A DNA stretch of 17,660 nucleotides from an uncultured Oscillospiraceae bacterium (GTDB taxonomy: Bacteria > Bacillota > Clostridia > Oscillospirales > Oscillospiraceae): contig CAJTQP010000046.1 of assembly GCA_910578575.1 (NCBI GenBank), positions 1-17,660 on the forward strand, written 5' to 3'. The translations under genes were made by a program, and so were the position numbers. Shown here piece by piece: positions 1 through 6,392 of the stretch. Position 1 is the first letter of the stretch. Each line of letters starts with the position of its first letter. The notes beneath the pieces were generated by a model that worked only from the letters and a program-made list of their open reading frames with translations, did not search any database and was not told where the DNA came from.

Positions 1-656
1 ACGAGTTCCTCCGTTGTCCCTGTCGCCAGCAGCTTACCGCCCTTGATAATGGCGTGGCAGGTGGCGATGTACTCCACGTCGGGGACGATGTGGGTGGAAA
101 TCAACACGATACGCCCCTGGGCGAACTCCGCCAGCAGGTTGCGAAAGCGCACCCGCTCGCCAGGGTCCAGCCCTGCGGTGGGCTCATCCAAAATCAAAAC
201 CTCCGGGTCGTTCAGTAGCGCCTGGGCGATGCCCACCCGCCGCCGCATTCCCCCGGAGAGCTTGGCAATGCGCTTGCCCCGCACCTGCGTGAGAGACACC
301 CGCTCCAGCAGCTCCCCGATCTTCCGGCGGCTCTGGTCCTTGGACAGCCCCTTCAAGGCCGCCACATAGTCCAGATATTCCCCCACGGTGAACCCTGGGT
401 GGAAGCCGAACTCCTGGGGCAGATAGCCAAATACCGCCCGGTACTGGGTCTGGCACTGGCGGATGGGTACCCCGTCATAGCGCACTTCCCCGGCGCTGGG
501 CTTCATGATCCCCGCGATGATCCGCATCAAGGTGGTCTTCCCTGCGCCGTTGGCCCCCAGCAGGCCCCAGACCCCTGGGGTAAGGGTGATGTCGATGGCG
601 TTCAGAGCCTTTTTGTCCTGAAAGTCCTTGGAGACATGGTCGATCTTCAATTCCAT
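1..656 (-). CDS. ABC transporter ATP-binding protein (partial, C-terminus off the window)
   Basis: This is the nucleotide-binding subunit of an ABC transporter; it would hydrolyse ATP at the membrane to drive a separate permease. About 218 residues are visible and the frame is open to the left edge. In order they show Walker A GANGAGKTT (Lys40), Q-loop Gln81 in YLPQEFG, the signature LSGGM (133-137), Walker B VLILDEPTAGLD (catalytic Glu158) and the H-loop STHI (His189). The set is complete, so the enzyme should be active. The pattern fits the ABC-2/bacitracin-resistance (BcrA-like) exporter group, but the substrate cannot be told. The start at 656 follows the ribosome site AAAGGAAG. It lies downstream of a VanS-like kinase with a hairpin and a candidate regulated promoter between them, so the two-component pair probably controls it. 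A permease gene is expected to the left of the window. Confidence 0.93.
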   Translation of the reverse strand, partial: MELKIDHVSKDFQDKKALNAIDITLTPGVWGLLGANGAGKTTLMRIIAGIMKPSAGEVRYDGVPIRQCQTQYRAVFGYLPQEFGFHPGFTVGEYLDYVAALKGLSKDQSRRKIGELLERVSLTQVRGKRIAKLSGGMRRRVGIAQALLNDPEVLILDEPTAGLDPGERVRFRNLLAEFAQGRIVLISTHIVPDVEYIATCHAIIKGGKLLATGTTEEL

Positions 657-679
657 TTGCACACTTCCTTTCCGTCCGA

Positions 680-742
680 AAAAAAAGACACGCTTGCTCC
701 GGTACTGTATCCATCATACCAGAAGCAAGCGTGCCGTTTTTT
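680..742. terminator. Bidirectional terminator-like hairpin between kinase and ABC ATPase genes
   Basis: A perfect 10-bp inverted repeat, CACGCTTGCT at 689-698 and AGCAAGCGTG at 724-733, encloses a second short stem (GGTA 701-704, TACC 717-720). It is flanked by an A-run on the left (about 680-686) and a T-run on the right (about 735-743), so it has a U-tract in both directions. On the minus strand it sits just after the kinase gene and before the ATPase gene, so it can end the regulator-kinase transcript. A -10-like TATGAT lies in its loop. Confidence 0.7.
713..718 (-). promoter_or_regulatory. Candidate -10 element for the ABC ATPase gene
   Basis: The minus strand reads TGGTATGAT here, an extended -10 (TG-N-TATGAT). 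No good -35 lies 17 bp upstream, as expected for an activator-dependent promoter. The same TGGTAT context recurs before the response regulator gene. The predicted transcript would start inside the hairpin loop and so lack the upstream arm. The start site is inferred, not measured. Confidence 0.45.
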
Positions 743-765
743 TCTTTTCCCCCAAGGGTTTCCCT

Positions 766-796
766 ATTTTTTCTTTGGAATTTCTTACGGTTTTCT
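766..796 (-). promoter_or_regulatory. Direct-repeat operator, probable response-regulator binding site (ABC promoter)
   Basis: The minus strand reads AGAAAACCGTA, AGAAATTCCAA, AGAAAAAATAG: three 11-bp units in tandem, the period expected for OmpR/PhoB-family dimers. It matches the site at 2659-2690 almost base for base. It overlaps the last bases of the kinase gene and lies about 47 bp upstream of the candidate -10. From memory, the core TCGTAnGAAA resembles the published VanR recognition sequence. Confidence 0.6.
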
Positions 797-1875
797 CACA
801 GCAGCGGCAAGGTCACTGTGAAGGTAGTCAACGCCTCCCCACTCTCCGCCGTAAGGCTTCCCCGGTGCAGGGTGACGATCTGCCGGGCGATGGCCAAGCC
901 TAGGCCTGTCCCGCTGGTGCTGCGCCCGGTGTCCAGGCGGTAGAACTGTTCAAAAATCCGCTCCAGTTTCTCCTGGGGGATGGTGGGACCGTGGTTCTGG
1001 AAGCGGATGGTCACACTGTCCTCCTGCTGTTGGAGGGTAATCCCGATCTCGCTGCCGTCATCGCTGTATAGCACCGCATTGCGCAGCAAGTTGTCAAAGA
1101 CCCGCTGCATCTTTTCCCCGTCACAACGCAGGGTGGCCGTCTCTGGGAGGGTAAGCTGACAGCCCAGGTCCTTTTCCGCAAAAAAGGGCTGGAACTCATA
1201 CACCAGCTGTTCCAGCAGACGGGTCAAGTCCACCTGGCTGTACTGCAAGGTCACGTGAGACAGGTTGAACTTGGCGCAGTCCAAAAACTCGTTGATGAGC
1301 TCCTCCAGACGCTCCGCCTTCCCCAGGGCAATGGAGAGATATTTCTCCCGCAGCGCTTGGGGAATCTCCTTCTGGTCCAGCAGCAGGTTCAGGTAGCTGA
1401 TGGACGAAGCTAGGGGCGTTTTCAGGTCGTGGGCCAGATACATCACCAGATCGTTTTTTCGCTGCTCCGCCAGCTGCATCTCATGTTTCTGCTGCTGGAG
1501 CATCCCCTTCACCGCGTTCATTTTTCCTGCAAGGGCCAAGAGCTCCGGGGGCAGCTGGATCTCCCCGGCGCTCCCCTCCAGGATGGCATCCATCCCTCGG
1601 CTGAGCTTGGTAAAGTAGCCGGTGAACCAGCGCAGATAGATCGCCATCAGCCCCAAAAAGGCCAGGAACATGGACAGCCAAATGAGCCCGTCCACATGCT
1701 GGCGGACGGTCCGTTCATAGAGTGCCAAGGCCTCCCCATAGTCCAGGTCCCACAGGGTTTGCAGCAGGGACACACTCCACTGAGCAAAGTTCCCCCGCAG
1801 CACCAGGGTGTATAGTCCATAGACCGCGGCAACGGACAGCAGCAGCGTGGCCGCGGTCCGCAGAAACAACTTCAT
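796..1875 (-). CDS. VanS-like sensor histidine kinase
   Basis: This is a membrane sensor kinase that would phosphorylate the response regulator encoded just upstream. It has 359 residues. Membrane segments lie at about 7-26 and 63-84, with a short outside loop of some 35 residues between them. A linker and coiled-coil stretch leads to the H-box MYLAHDLKTPLASS (His149). The ATPase domain has the N-box DNLLRNAV, a G1-like stretch near FQNHGPTIP, the F-box FEQFYRLD and the G2 box GTGLGLAIA. The H-box resembles VanS. I chose the ATG at 1875 because it begins the first membrane segment; the frame is open further upstream, but that part overlaps the regulator gene and reads as low-complexity shadow sequence. 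The ribosome site is weak, so translational coupling to the regulator, 25 nt upstream, is likely. The small outside loop argues against a large ligand-binding domain. Confidence 0.92.
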   Translation of the reverse strand: MKLFLRTAATLLLSVAAVYGLYTLVLRGNFAQWSVSLLQTLWDLDYGEALALYERTVRQHVDGLIWLSMFLAFLGLMAIYLRWFTGYFTKLSRGMDAILEGSAGEIQLPPELLALAGKMNAVKGMLQQQKHEMQLAEQRKNDLVMYLAHDLKTPLASSISYLNLLLDQKEIPQALREKYLSIALGKAERLEELINEFLDCAKFNLSHVTLQYSQVDLTRLLEQLVYEFQPFFAEKDLGCQLTLPETATLRCDGEKMQRVFDNLLRNAVLYSDDGSEIGITLQQQEDSVTIRFQNHGPTIPQEKLERIFEQFYRLDTGRSTSGTGLGLAIARQIVTLHRGSLTAESGEALTTFTVTLPLL

Positions 1876-1900
1876 CCGGAGTTGCCCAAAGGCCTGATTT

Positions 1901-2605
1901 TCACGATTTTTCAATGGTATACCCCACTCCCCACACCGTCTTGATGAATTTTGGATGCTTGGCCGGCTCCCCCATCTTCTCCCGCAGGCGGCCGATGTGG
2001 GCCATGACGGTGTTGTTGTTCTTGAAAAATTTCTCCCCCCACACCGCCTCAAACAGCTCTTCCGAGGAGACCACCCGCCCCTGGTTCTGGCACAGATACC
2101 AGAGGATGGAAAATTCTATGGGGGTCAACTGCAAGCTCCGGCCAAAGAGCTGGCAGCGATGCTGATCCTTGTGGATGCTAAGGCCCCGGATGTCATAGGA
2201 GGTGGGTGCCGCCTCCCCTCTGGTCTCCATCTGGTTATAGCGCCGGTACCGCCGCAGCTGGGTTTTCACCCGCGCCACCACCTCCAGGGGGCTGAAGGGC
2301 TTTGTGATATAGTCGTCGGCCCCGATGGTCAGCCCCGTGATCTTGTCCCCGTCGGCCACCTTGGCCGTCAGGAGGATGATGGGATAATAGGCCCGCTCCC
2401 GAATGGTCTTGCACAGCTGAAAGCCGTCCCCATCGGGGAGCATCACGTCCAGAAGGGCCAGGTCCAGCTCCACGGTCTGGATACACGTCAGGGCCTCCTG
2501 GGCAGTGTAGCACTTGTGGACAAGATAGCCGTCGTTTTGGAGATATAGCTCCAGCACGTCAGCGATCTCCTTCTCGTCGTCCACCACCAAAATGTGTTCG
2601 CCCAT
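1901..2605 (-). CDS. VanR-like OmpR-family response regulator
   Basis: This is a two-component transcription factor of 234 residues. The N-terminal receiver domain has the acidic pocket D9-D10, phospho-acceptor Asp53 in LLDVMLPDGDG, Thr80 and Lys102 in DDYITKPF. A C-terminal winged helix (about 135-232) contains LTPIEFSILWYL, VVSSEELFEAVWG, the recognition-helix region NNNTVMAHIGRLREKMG and the closing IKTVWGVGYTIEKS. These stretches closely follow my memory of enterococcal VanR. No vanH, vanA/B or vanX ligase genes are in the window, so a glycopeptide-resistance role is not supported here; a cell-envelope stress role with the neighbouring ABC transporter is an inference. The start at 2605 follows the purine-rich AAGGAAGGTGAGG. 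Tandem 11-bp repeats upstream suggest autoregulation. Confidence 0.94.
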   Translation of the reverse strand: MGEHILVVDDEKEIADVLELYLQNDGYLVHKCYTAQEALTCIQTVELDLALLDVMLPDGDGFQLCKTIRERAYYPIILLTAKVADGDKITGLTIGADDYITKPFSPLEVVARVKTQLRRYRRYNQMETRGEAAPTSYDIRGLSIHKDQHRCQLFGRSLQLTPIEFSILWYLCQNQGRVVSSEELFEAVWGEKFFKNNNTVMAHIGRLREKMGEPAKHPKFIKTVWGVGYTIEKS

Positions 2606-2628
2606 CCTGCCTCACCTTCCTTTCCTTT

Positions 2629-2634
2629 CTTATA
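2629..2634 (-). promoter_or_regulatory. Candidate -10 element for the response regulator gene
   Basis: The minus strand reads CTGGTATAAG, giving an extended -10 TATAAG. No clear -35 is present at the expected distance. The tandem 11-bp repeats end 24 bp upstream, which would place the bound activator over the -35 region. This is an inference from sequence alone. Confidence 0.45.
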
Positions 2635-2658
2635 CCAGGAACCCAACGAAACTTCTTT

Positions 2659-2690
2659 CGTTTTTCCTTTGGATTTTCTTACGATTTTCT
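2659..2690 (-). promoter_or_regulatory. Direct-repeat operator, probable autoregulatory site of the response regulator
   Basis: The minus strand reads AGAAAATCGTA, AGAAAATCCAA, AGGAAAAACG, tandem units with an 11-bp period. Compared with the 766-796 site, only a handful of bases differ over about 31 bp, while the flanking sequence is unrelated. Conservation of this block at two promoters of the same regulon is the main support. Confidence 0.6.
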
Positions 2691-2700
2691 AACATTTGCA

Positions 2701-2729
2701 AAAGGACCCGCTGAAACAGCAGGTCCTTT
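2701..2729 (-). terminator. Intrinsic terminator of the LuxR/MalT-type regulator gene
   Basis: A 13-bp stem (2701-2713 with 2717-2729, one G-T wobble) closes a three-base loop seven bases past the stop codon at 2736. On the minus strand the stem ends in TTTT. It separates the regulator transcript from the two-component operon. Confidence 0.8.
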
Positions 2730-2735
2730 CCCCTC

Positions 2736-5084
2736 TCATATCAAGTGCAGCCGCTGGGCGGCGTCCTTCACGGCACTGCGGTTCTTCACTCCCAACTTGC
2801 GCAAGATCCTGCTCACATAAGTCTTGACTGTGGGCAGCTTGATGCCCAAAATCTCCCCGATTTCCGCATTGCTCTTGTGGTGGCACAGCAGCCGCAGCAC
2901 GTTCAGCTCCGCCGGCAGCAGCGGTTCCGACAGTGTTCCCCGACAGCGGAGGAAGTCAGGATATTGGGCCGCTTGCAGGCGGGTGGCGGCGGTGAGTCGT
3001 TCCAGGAACGCCGGGGCCCCTGTCCAGCAGCTCTTTTCCAGCAGAGGCAGGATGACGGTGCCATACTGGGACACCGGGCGAATGAATTGGTACTCCAGGC
3101 AGGTATCCAGAGCAGCGTGGAGGGGCTCCCGCCAGTCCGACTCTCCCGCCCGGTAGCGGCACACGGCAGTGAGCAGCTCCAGGTGGATGCCGTCCATCAC
3201 CCGCCGGCAGACCTTGAAGTAGTTGCGCAGTGGGGCCAGGATCAACAGCACCTCCTGGTAGTCCCCATAGGACAGTTCCACCATGGCGCGGGTAAGGTAC
3301 TGGTAGCGGAGCATTCCCCGCAACTTTAGCAGGTCCTTGGGGGCGCTCTCCTGATACCAACGGTCCACTGCCTCCTCGTCCCCCTCATAGAGGGCCACCC
3401 GGCAGAGCAGGGCGTCGATGTTGGGCAGGAAGCGGGCGCAGTCCCGCTGTTCAAAGCGCTCCCGCAGGGCCTGCAAGTGCTCCCGCGCCCGGTTCGCCTC
3501 CCCCTGGTCGATGCGCAGCCGGGTCAGCAGGCCGATGAGGGCAAACTCCATGTCCGGCGTCCCCTTGCGCTGGATGGTGTCCAGGCGTCCCATCAGGTCC
3601 AGCACCCGGCCGGAGACATCCTCCCCCTTTTCAAACTTGCTCTCGGCAATGGCGCACTCCGGCAACCCCACCCCGTCCCGGCCCAGGAGGAGGGTCACCG
3701 GCAGGCGCATGGTCTGATATAGCCGGTCGTCGATCTTGCTCCAGGCGCAAAAGTCTTTCCCGCCGTTCATGATGCTGGGCAGGCAGCTTGTGACGGAGAA
3801 CTCCGGCAGGATGATCTCCCGCCTGCTCAGCAGGGTAGCGGTCTTTTTGATCAGGTCCGTCAGGCCCTCCACCCCTCGTTGGGGGAGCGCGATATCCAGG
3901 TACGCCAGCTGGCCCCGGACAGTCTGATACTCCGCGTCGCTGCGTTCCAGCCTGGAGGCATACTGTTGCAGCGACCCATACCACGCCTCTGACGCCTCAT
4001 AGTCCAGGCACACCGCGCACAGCATACTCATCCCGCACATCAACGCCGGGGAGGCCAAAATCTCCTCCCTGGATAGGGCCCGGTAGTAGGGCTCCATCTC
4101 GTCGAAGTTGGCCACCCCTGGGTGCCGTTGGCTGTTTTTCACCAACAGCTCTGACAACTTTCGGTGGTTGCCGCAGTGGGAATAGCAGGCCAGGGCGTTG
4201 GTGTAGTCCTCTTGCAGCTCATAGTAGAGGGCCGCTCGGTTATATAGGCCCTTCTGCTCCTCCCTGCTGTACTCCCGCTCCTGCTGCCAGAGAAGAAATT
4301 GACGAAACAGGGGCCAAAAGTGGTAGTGGCGCAGGTCATCATAAAGGAGCATGGTGGTGTCCTGCTGGAGCTCCCCCAGCAGCTCCCCTGCCCGGCTGTT
4401 GCCGGTGAGGATCTGAGCGAACTCCACGTCAAAGGGCTGGAAGGGGGCCAGGTCCAAGAGCAGGCGGCGGGTGTCCGGCTGGAAGCGGCGGTACACCGAC
4501 TCCTGATAATGGGCAAAAATCTCCCGGCGCACATGGGCATCCACCCCCTTGTCATAGGGCTTGCCCTCCACCAGATAGTGGGCCAGGGCACGCAGCGCCA
4601 GGGGATACCCCAGGCTGGTTTTATGAATCCGGTCCAGCTCCCCCGGTTTCACCGTCAACCCATAGGCGCGGAAAAACTGCTCCGTGGTCTCCCGGTCAAA
4701 GAACAGGTCCTGGGCCTCTAAAATTTCCATGCGCTGTTCATAGCGAAAGGGCGCCAGCCACCCCGGCAAGGTCCCCCGGCCCAGGAGGAGGAAGTGGACC
4801 GCCGGGTGGGCCTGGATGGCGTCACACAGGGCCTGCTGTTCCTCCGGGTCTTTCATCCACTGGAGATTATCCAACAAAACCGCGTCTTCGTTGTCCAAGG
4901 CCAGGCCCTGGAGCCGGTCCTTCCGGGCATCCAGGTGGCAGACGCTGCGGCCCGCCAGCAGGGCGTTGGCGGTGGTGGTCTTGCCGAAACCACAGGGGGC
5001 ACAGAACAGGATGACCTGCTTCTGTGCCCAAGCCGTCTCAAAGCGCTTTCGCAGCGCGGCGGTGACCACGATGGTTTTGTCCAT
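2736..5084 (-). CDS. MalT/LAL-type LuxR-family transcriptional regulator
   Basis: This large cytoplasmic activator has 782 residues, within the usual range for LAL (large ATP-binding LuxR) proteins. The N-terminus carries a P-loop of the MalT type, FCAPCGFGKTTTA (Lys35-Thr36), with Ala in place of the first Gly, and a Walker B-like VLLDNLQ (about 69-75). The middle, about 200-700, is rich in helical hairpins of TPR character. The C-terminal 64 residues form a LuxR HTH: LLPAELNVLRLL, SNAEIGEILGI, LPTVKTYVSRILRKLGVKNR. Such proteins usually bind ATP and an effector, then oligomerise and activate a nearby operon. The effector and target are unknown; the neighbouring MFS operon is a candidate. 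The start at 5084 follows the strong site GGGGGAGG. It ends at an intrinsic terminator and does not share a transcript with the response regulator. Confidence 0.92.
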   Translation of the reverse strand: MDKTIVVTAALRKRFETAWAQKQVILFCAPCGFGKTTTANALLAGRSVCHLDARKDRLQGLALDNEDAVLLDNLQWMKDPEEQQALCDAIQAHPAVHFLLLGRGTLPGWLAPFRYEQRMEILEAQDLFFDRETTEQFFRAYGLTVKPGELDRIHKTSLGYPLALRALAHYLVEGKPYDKGVDAHVRREIFAHYQESVYRRFQPDTRRLLLDLAPFQPFDVEFAQILTGNSRAGELLGELQQDTTMLLYDDLRHYHFWPLFRQFLLWQQEREYSREEQKGLYNRAALYYELQEDYTNALACYSHCGNHRKLSELLVKNSQRHPGVANFDEMEPYYRALSREEILASPALMCGMSMLCAVCLDYEASEAWYGSLQQYASRLERSDAEYQTVRGQLAYLDIALPQRGVEGLTDLIKKTATLLSRREIILPEFSVTSCLPSIMNGGKDFCAWSKIDDRLYQTMRLPVTLLLGRDGVGLPECAIAESKFEKGEDVSGRVLDLMGRLDTIQRKGTPDMEFALIGLLTRLRIDQGEANRAREHLQALRERFEQRDCARFLPNIDALLCRVALYEGDEEAVDRWYQESAPKDLLKLRGMLRYQYLTRAMVELSYGDYQEVLLILAPLRNYFKVCRRVMDGIHLELLTAVCRYRAGESDWREPLHAALDTCLEYQFIRPVSQYGTVILPLLEKSCWTGAPAFLERLTAATRLQAAQYPDFLRCRGTLSEPLLPAELNVLRLLCHHKSNAEIGEILGIKLPTVKTYVSRILRKLGVKNRSAVKDAAQRLHLI

Positions 5085-5276
5085 GTGCTGCCTCCCCCTG
5101 TCCTCTGGGTGATCTCCGCAAGGGCCCGGTCACAGGGCCCTCTCCCCATCGTCTATCCTATCTCTTGACTATAGCACAAATGGGGGGATTTGTAATCATC
5201 CCAAAGTATGACTGGGTGGGATTTGGTTCCGCTTTTCCCCCCTTCTCCCCCGTCGAATTTCACAAACTTGTGGGGC
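5085..5276. other. Intergenic region upstream of the LuxR/MalT-type gene
   Basis: These 192 bp hold no gene that I can support. They contain a GC-rich hairpin (AGGGCCC 5121-5127, GGGCCCT 5135-5141) in the probable 5' leader of the regulator gene and a weak inverted repeat ATCCCA/TGGGAT (5198-5203, 5217-5222). Neither has a U-tract. No convincing terminator is visible for the phosphatase operon that ends at 5277. Confidence 0.5.
5168..5195 (-). promoter_or_regulatory. Weak candidate promoter for the LuxR/MalT-type gene
   Basis: On the minus strand a -10 TATAGT (5168-5173) lies 16 bp after a poor -35 TTACAA (5190-5195). The position suits a leader of about 75 nt before the start at 5084. The -35 is too degenerate for a firm call. 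Confidence 0.3.
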
Positions 5277-5729
5277 TCACCGGCCTAAGTGCTCCAACAG
5301 GCCCCGGCAGCCCTCCAAGACATCCCGCCAGGTGCTCTCAAAGTCACCGGTGTACCAGGGGTCGGCCACGTCGCCGGGACGGCTGGTGTAATCCAACAGC
5401 AGATGGAGCTTCCCCTCCCGGTCCCCGCCCCAGAGCCGGTTCATGTTGCGCAGGTTGGCCCGGTCCATCCCAATCAGGAGGTCGTATTGGGCATAGTCTT
5501 CCCTGGTCAACTGCCGGGCCGTCTTGCCCGCGCAGCCGATCCCGTGTTCCGCCAGTTTCCGGCGGGCGGGGGGATAGACGGGGTTGCCGGTCTCCTCGGT
5601 GCTGGTGGCGGCGGAGGCGATTTGGAAGGCATCCGCTTGGCCCGCCCGGTTTACCAGGTCCTTCATGACAAATTCAGCCATGGGGCTGCGGCAGATGTTG
5701 CCGTGGCAAACAAAAAGTATCTTTATCAT
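5277..5729 (-). CDS. Low-molecular-weight protein tyrosine phosphatase
   Basis: This cytoplasmic phosphatase of 150 residues has the standard family length. The catalytic P-loop CHGNICRS opens the protein (Cys8 nucleophile, Arg14), and the general acid lies in ADPWYTG (Asp123). All catalytic residues are present. The family removes phosphate from tyrosine, or sometimes arginine, in proteins; in Firmicutes some members act on bacterial tyrosine kinases. No kinase or capsule genes are nearby, so the substrate is unknown. It is the last gene of an apparent three-gene operon, 20 nt after the DUF1643 gene. Its ribosome site is poor (AGGAT close to the ATG), suggesting coupling to the upstream gene. 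Confidence 0.95.
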   Translation of the reverse strand: MIKILFVCHGNICRSPMAEFVMKDLVNRAGQADAFQIASAATSTEETGNPVYPPARRKLAEHGIGCAGKTARQLTREDYAQYDLLIGMDRANLRNMNRLWGGDREGKLHLLLDYTSRPGDVADPWYTGDFESTWRDVLEGCRGLLEHLGR

Positions 5730-5749
5730 ATCCTAAAACCCTCAACGTT

Positions 5750-6370
5750 TCATCCCTTGCCGAACTGCTCCAGATACGTGATCACATCAAACGCCCGCAC
5801 CTGCTCATCTTTTCGCAGATACAAGGGGTGGTGGGGGTGCCCCTTTTTGCTGCACTTCCCCGCACACAGCCACCGGGCGCCGTACTCCCGTCCAATGTCG
5901 ATCATATCCTGCACGCAGTTTCGCAGATACGGCCGCTTCTCAATGATGGTCCCCCAAGCCGCCCAGACGGCGGGGGCATAGCCCGCCCCCACCTGCTCCA
6001 ACACGAAGCGGAAGGCCGCCATATTCTCCCGGTGGAGGGCCTGGTTGCAGCTCTGGTCCATATCCTCCGGGCGGGTGGCCCGCTGGGCATAGACGTTGAA
6101 CATCAGGAAGCTGTCAAAGCCGTTGCCTGCGGCGATGCGCTCCACGGATTTCAAGGTATTGTCCAAATCCCCCGGCGCGGCGGTGGAGGGGTTGATGCCG
6201 ATGCAGATAAGGGGATTCTCCCCACGGGTGCCCAGGAGATACCGGTACTCGGCGTAGTGGTCGGGGATGTACCACCAGCGTTCCCGGTCATAGTCGTTCT
6301 GGGTGGGGACCCTGGCCTGTTCAAAGGTCAAAATCTCCAACGCTTGGGTTTCACAAAGTGGAATGTGCAT
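5750..6370 (-). CDS. DUF1643 family protein
   Basis: This cytoplasmic protein of 206 residues has unknown biochemical function. The family hallmark CIGINPSTA (about 56-64) is followed by DNTLKSVERIA and FNVYAQRAT, as in DUF1643 proteins. Later conserved-looking stretches are VWAAWGT and KKGHPHHPLYL. No membrane segment or signal peptide is visible. I place the start at the ATG at 6370 because AAAGGAGG lies six bases before it; the longer reading to 6391 would need a TTG codon and would bury that site. The stop codon of the upstream MFS gene is 22 nt away, so the two are probably co-transcribed. Confidence 0.87.
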   Translation of the reverse strand: MHIPLCETQALEILTFEQARVPTQNDYDRERWWYIPDHYAEYRYLLGTRGENPLICIGINPSTAAPGDLDNTLKSVERIAAGNGFDSFLMFNVYAQRATRPEDMDQSCNQALHRENMAAFRFVLEQVGAGYAPAVWAAWGTIIEKRPYLRNCVQDMIDIGREYGARWLCAGKCSKKGHPHHPLYLRKDEQVRAFDVITYLEQFGKG

Positions 6371-6392
6371 AGGGGCCTCCTTTTGCCGCAAT

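Noticed and set aside
1876..2052. N-terminal extension of the histidine kinase frame by 59 codons
   Set aside because: It overlaps the response regulator gene, reads as arginine/serine-rich shadow sequence and precedes the obvious first membrane segment at 1875.
5121..5141. GC-rich hairpin AGGGCCC/GGGCCCT as a terminator
   Set aside because: No U-tract follows on either strand, and it lies upstream of the regulator start rather than at a gene end.
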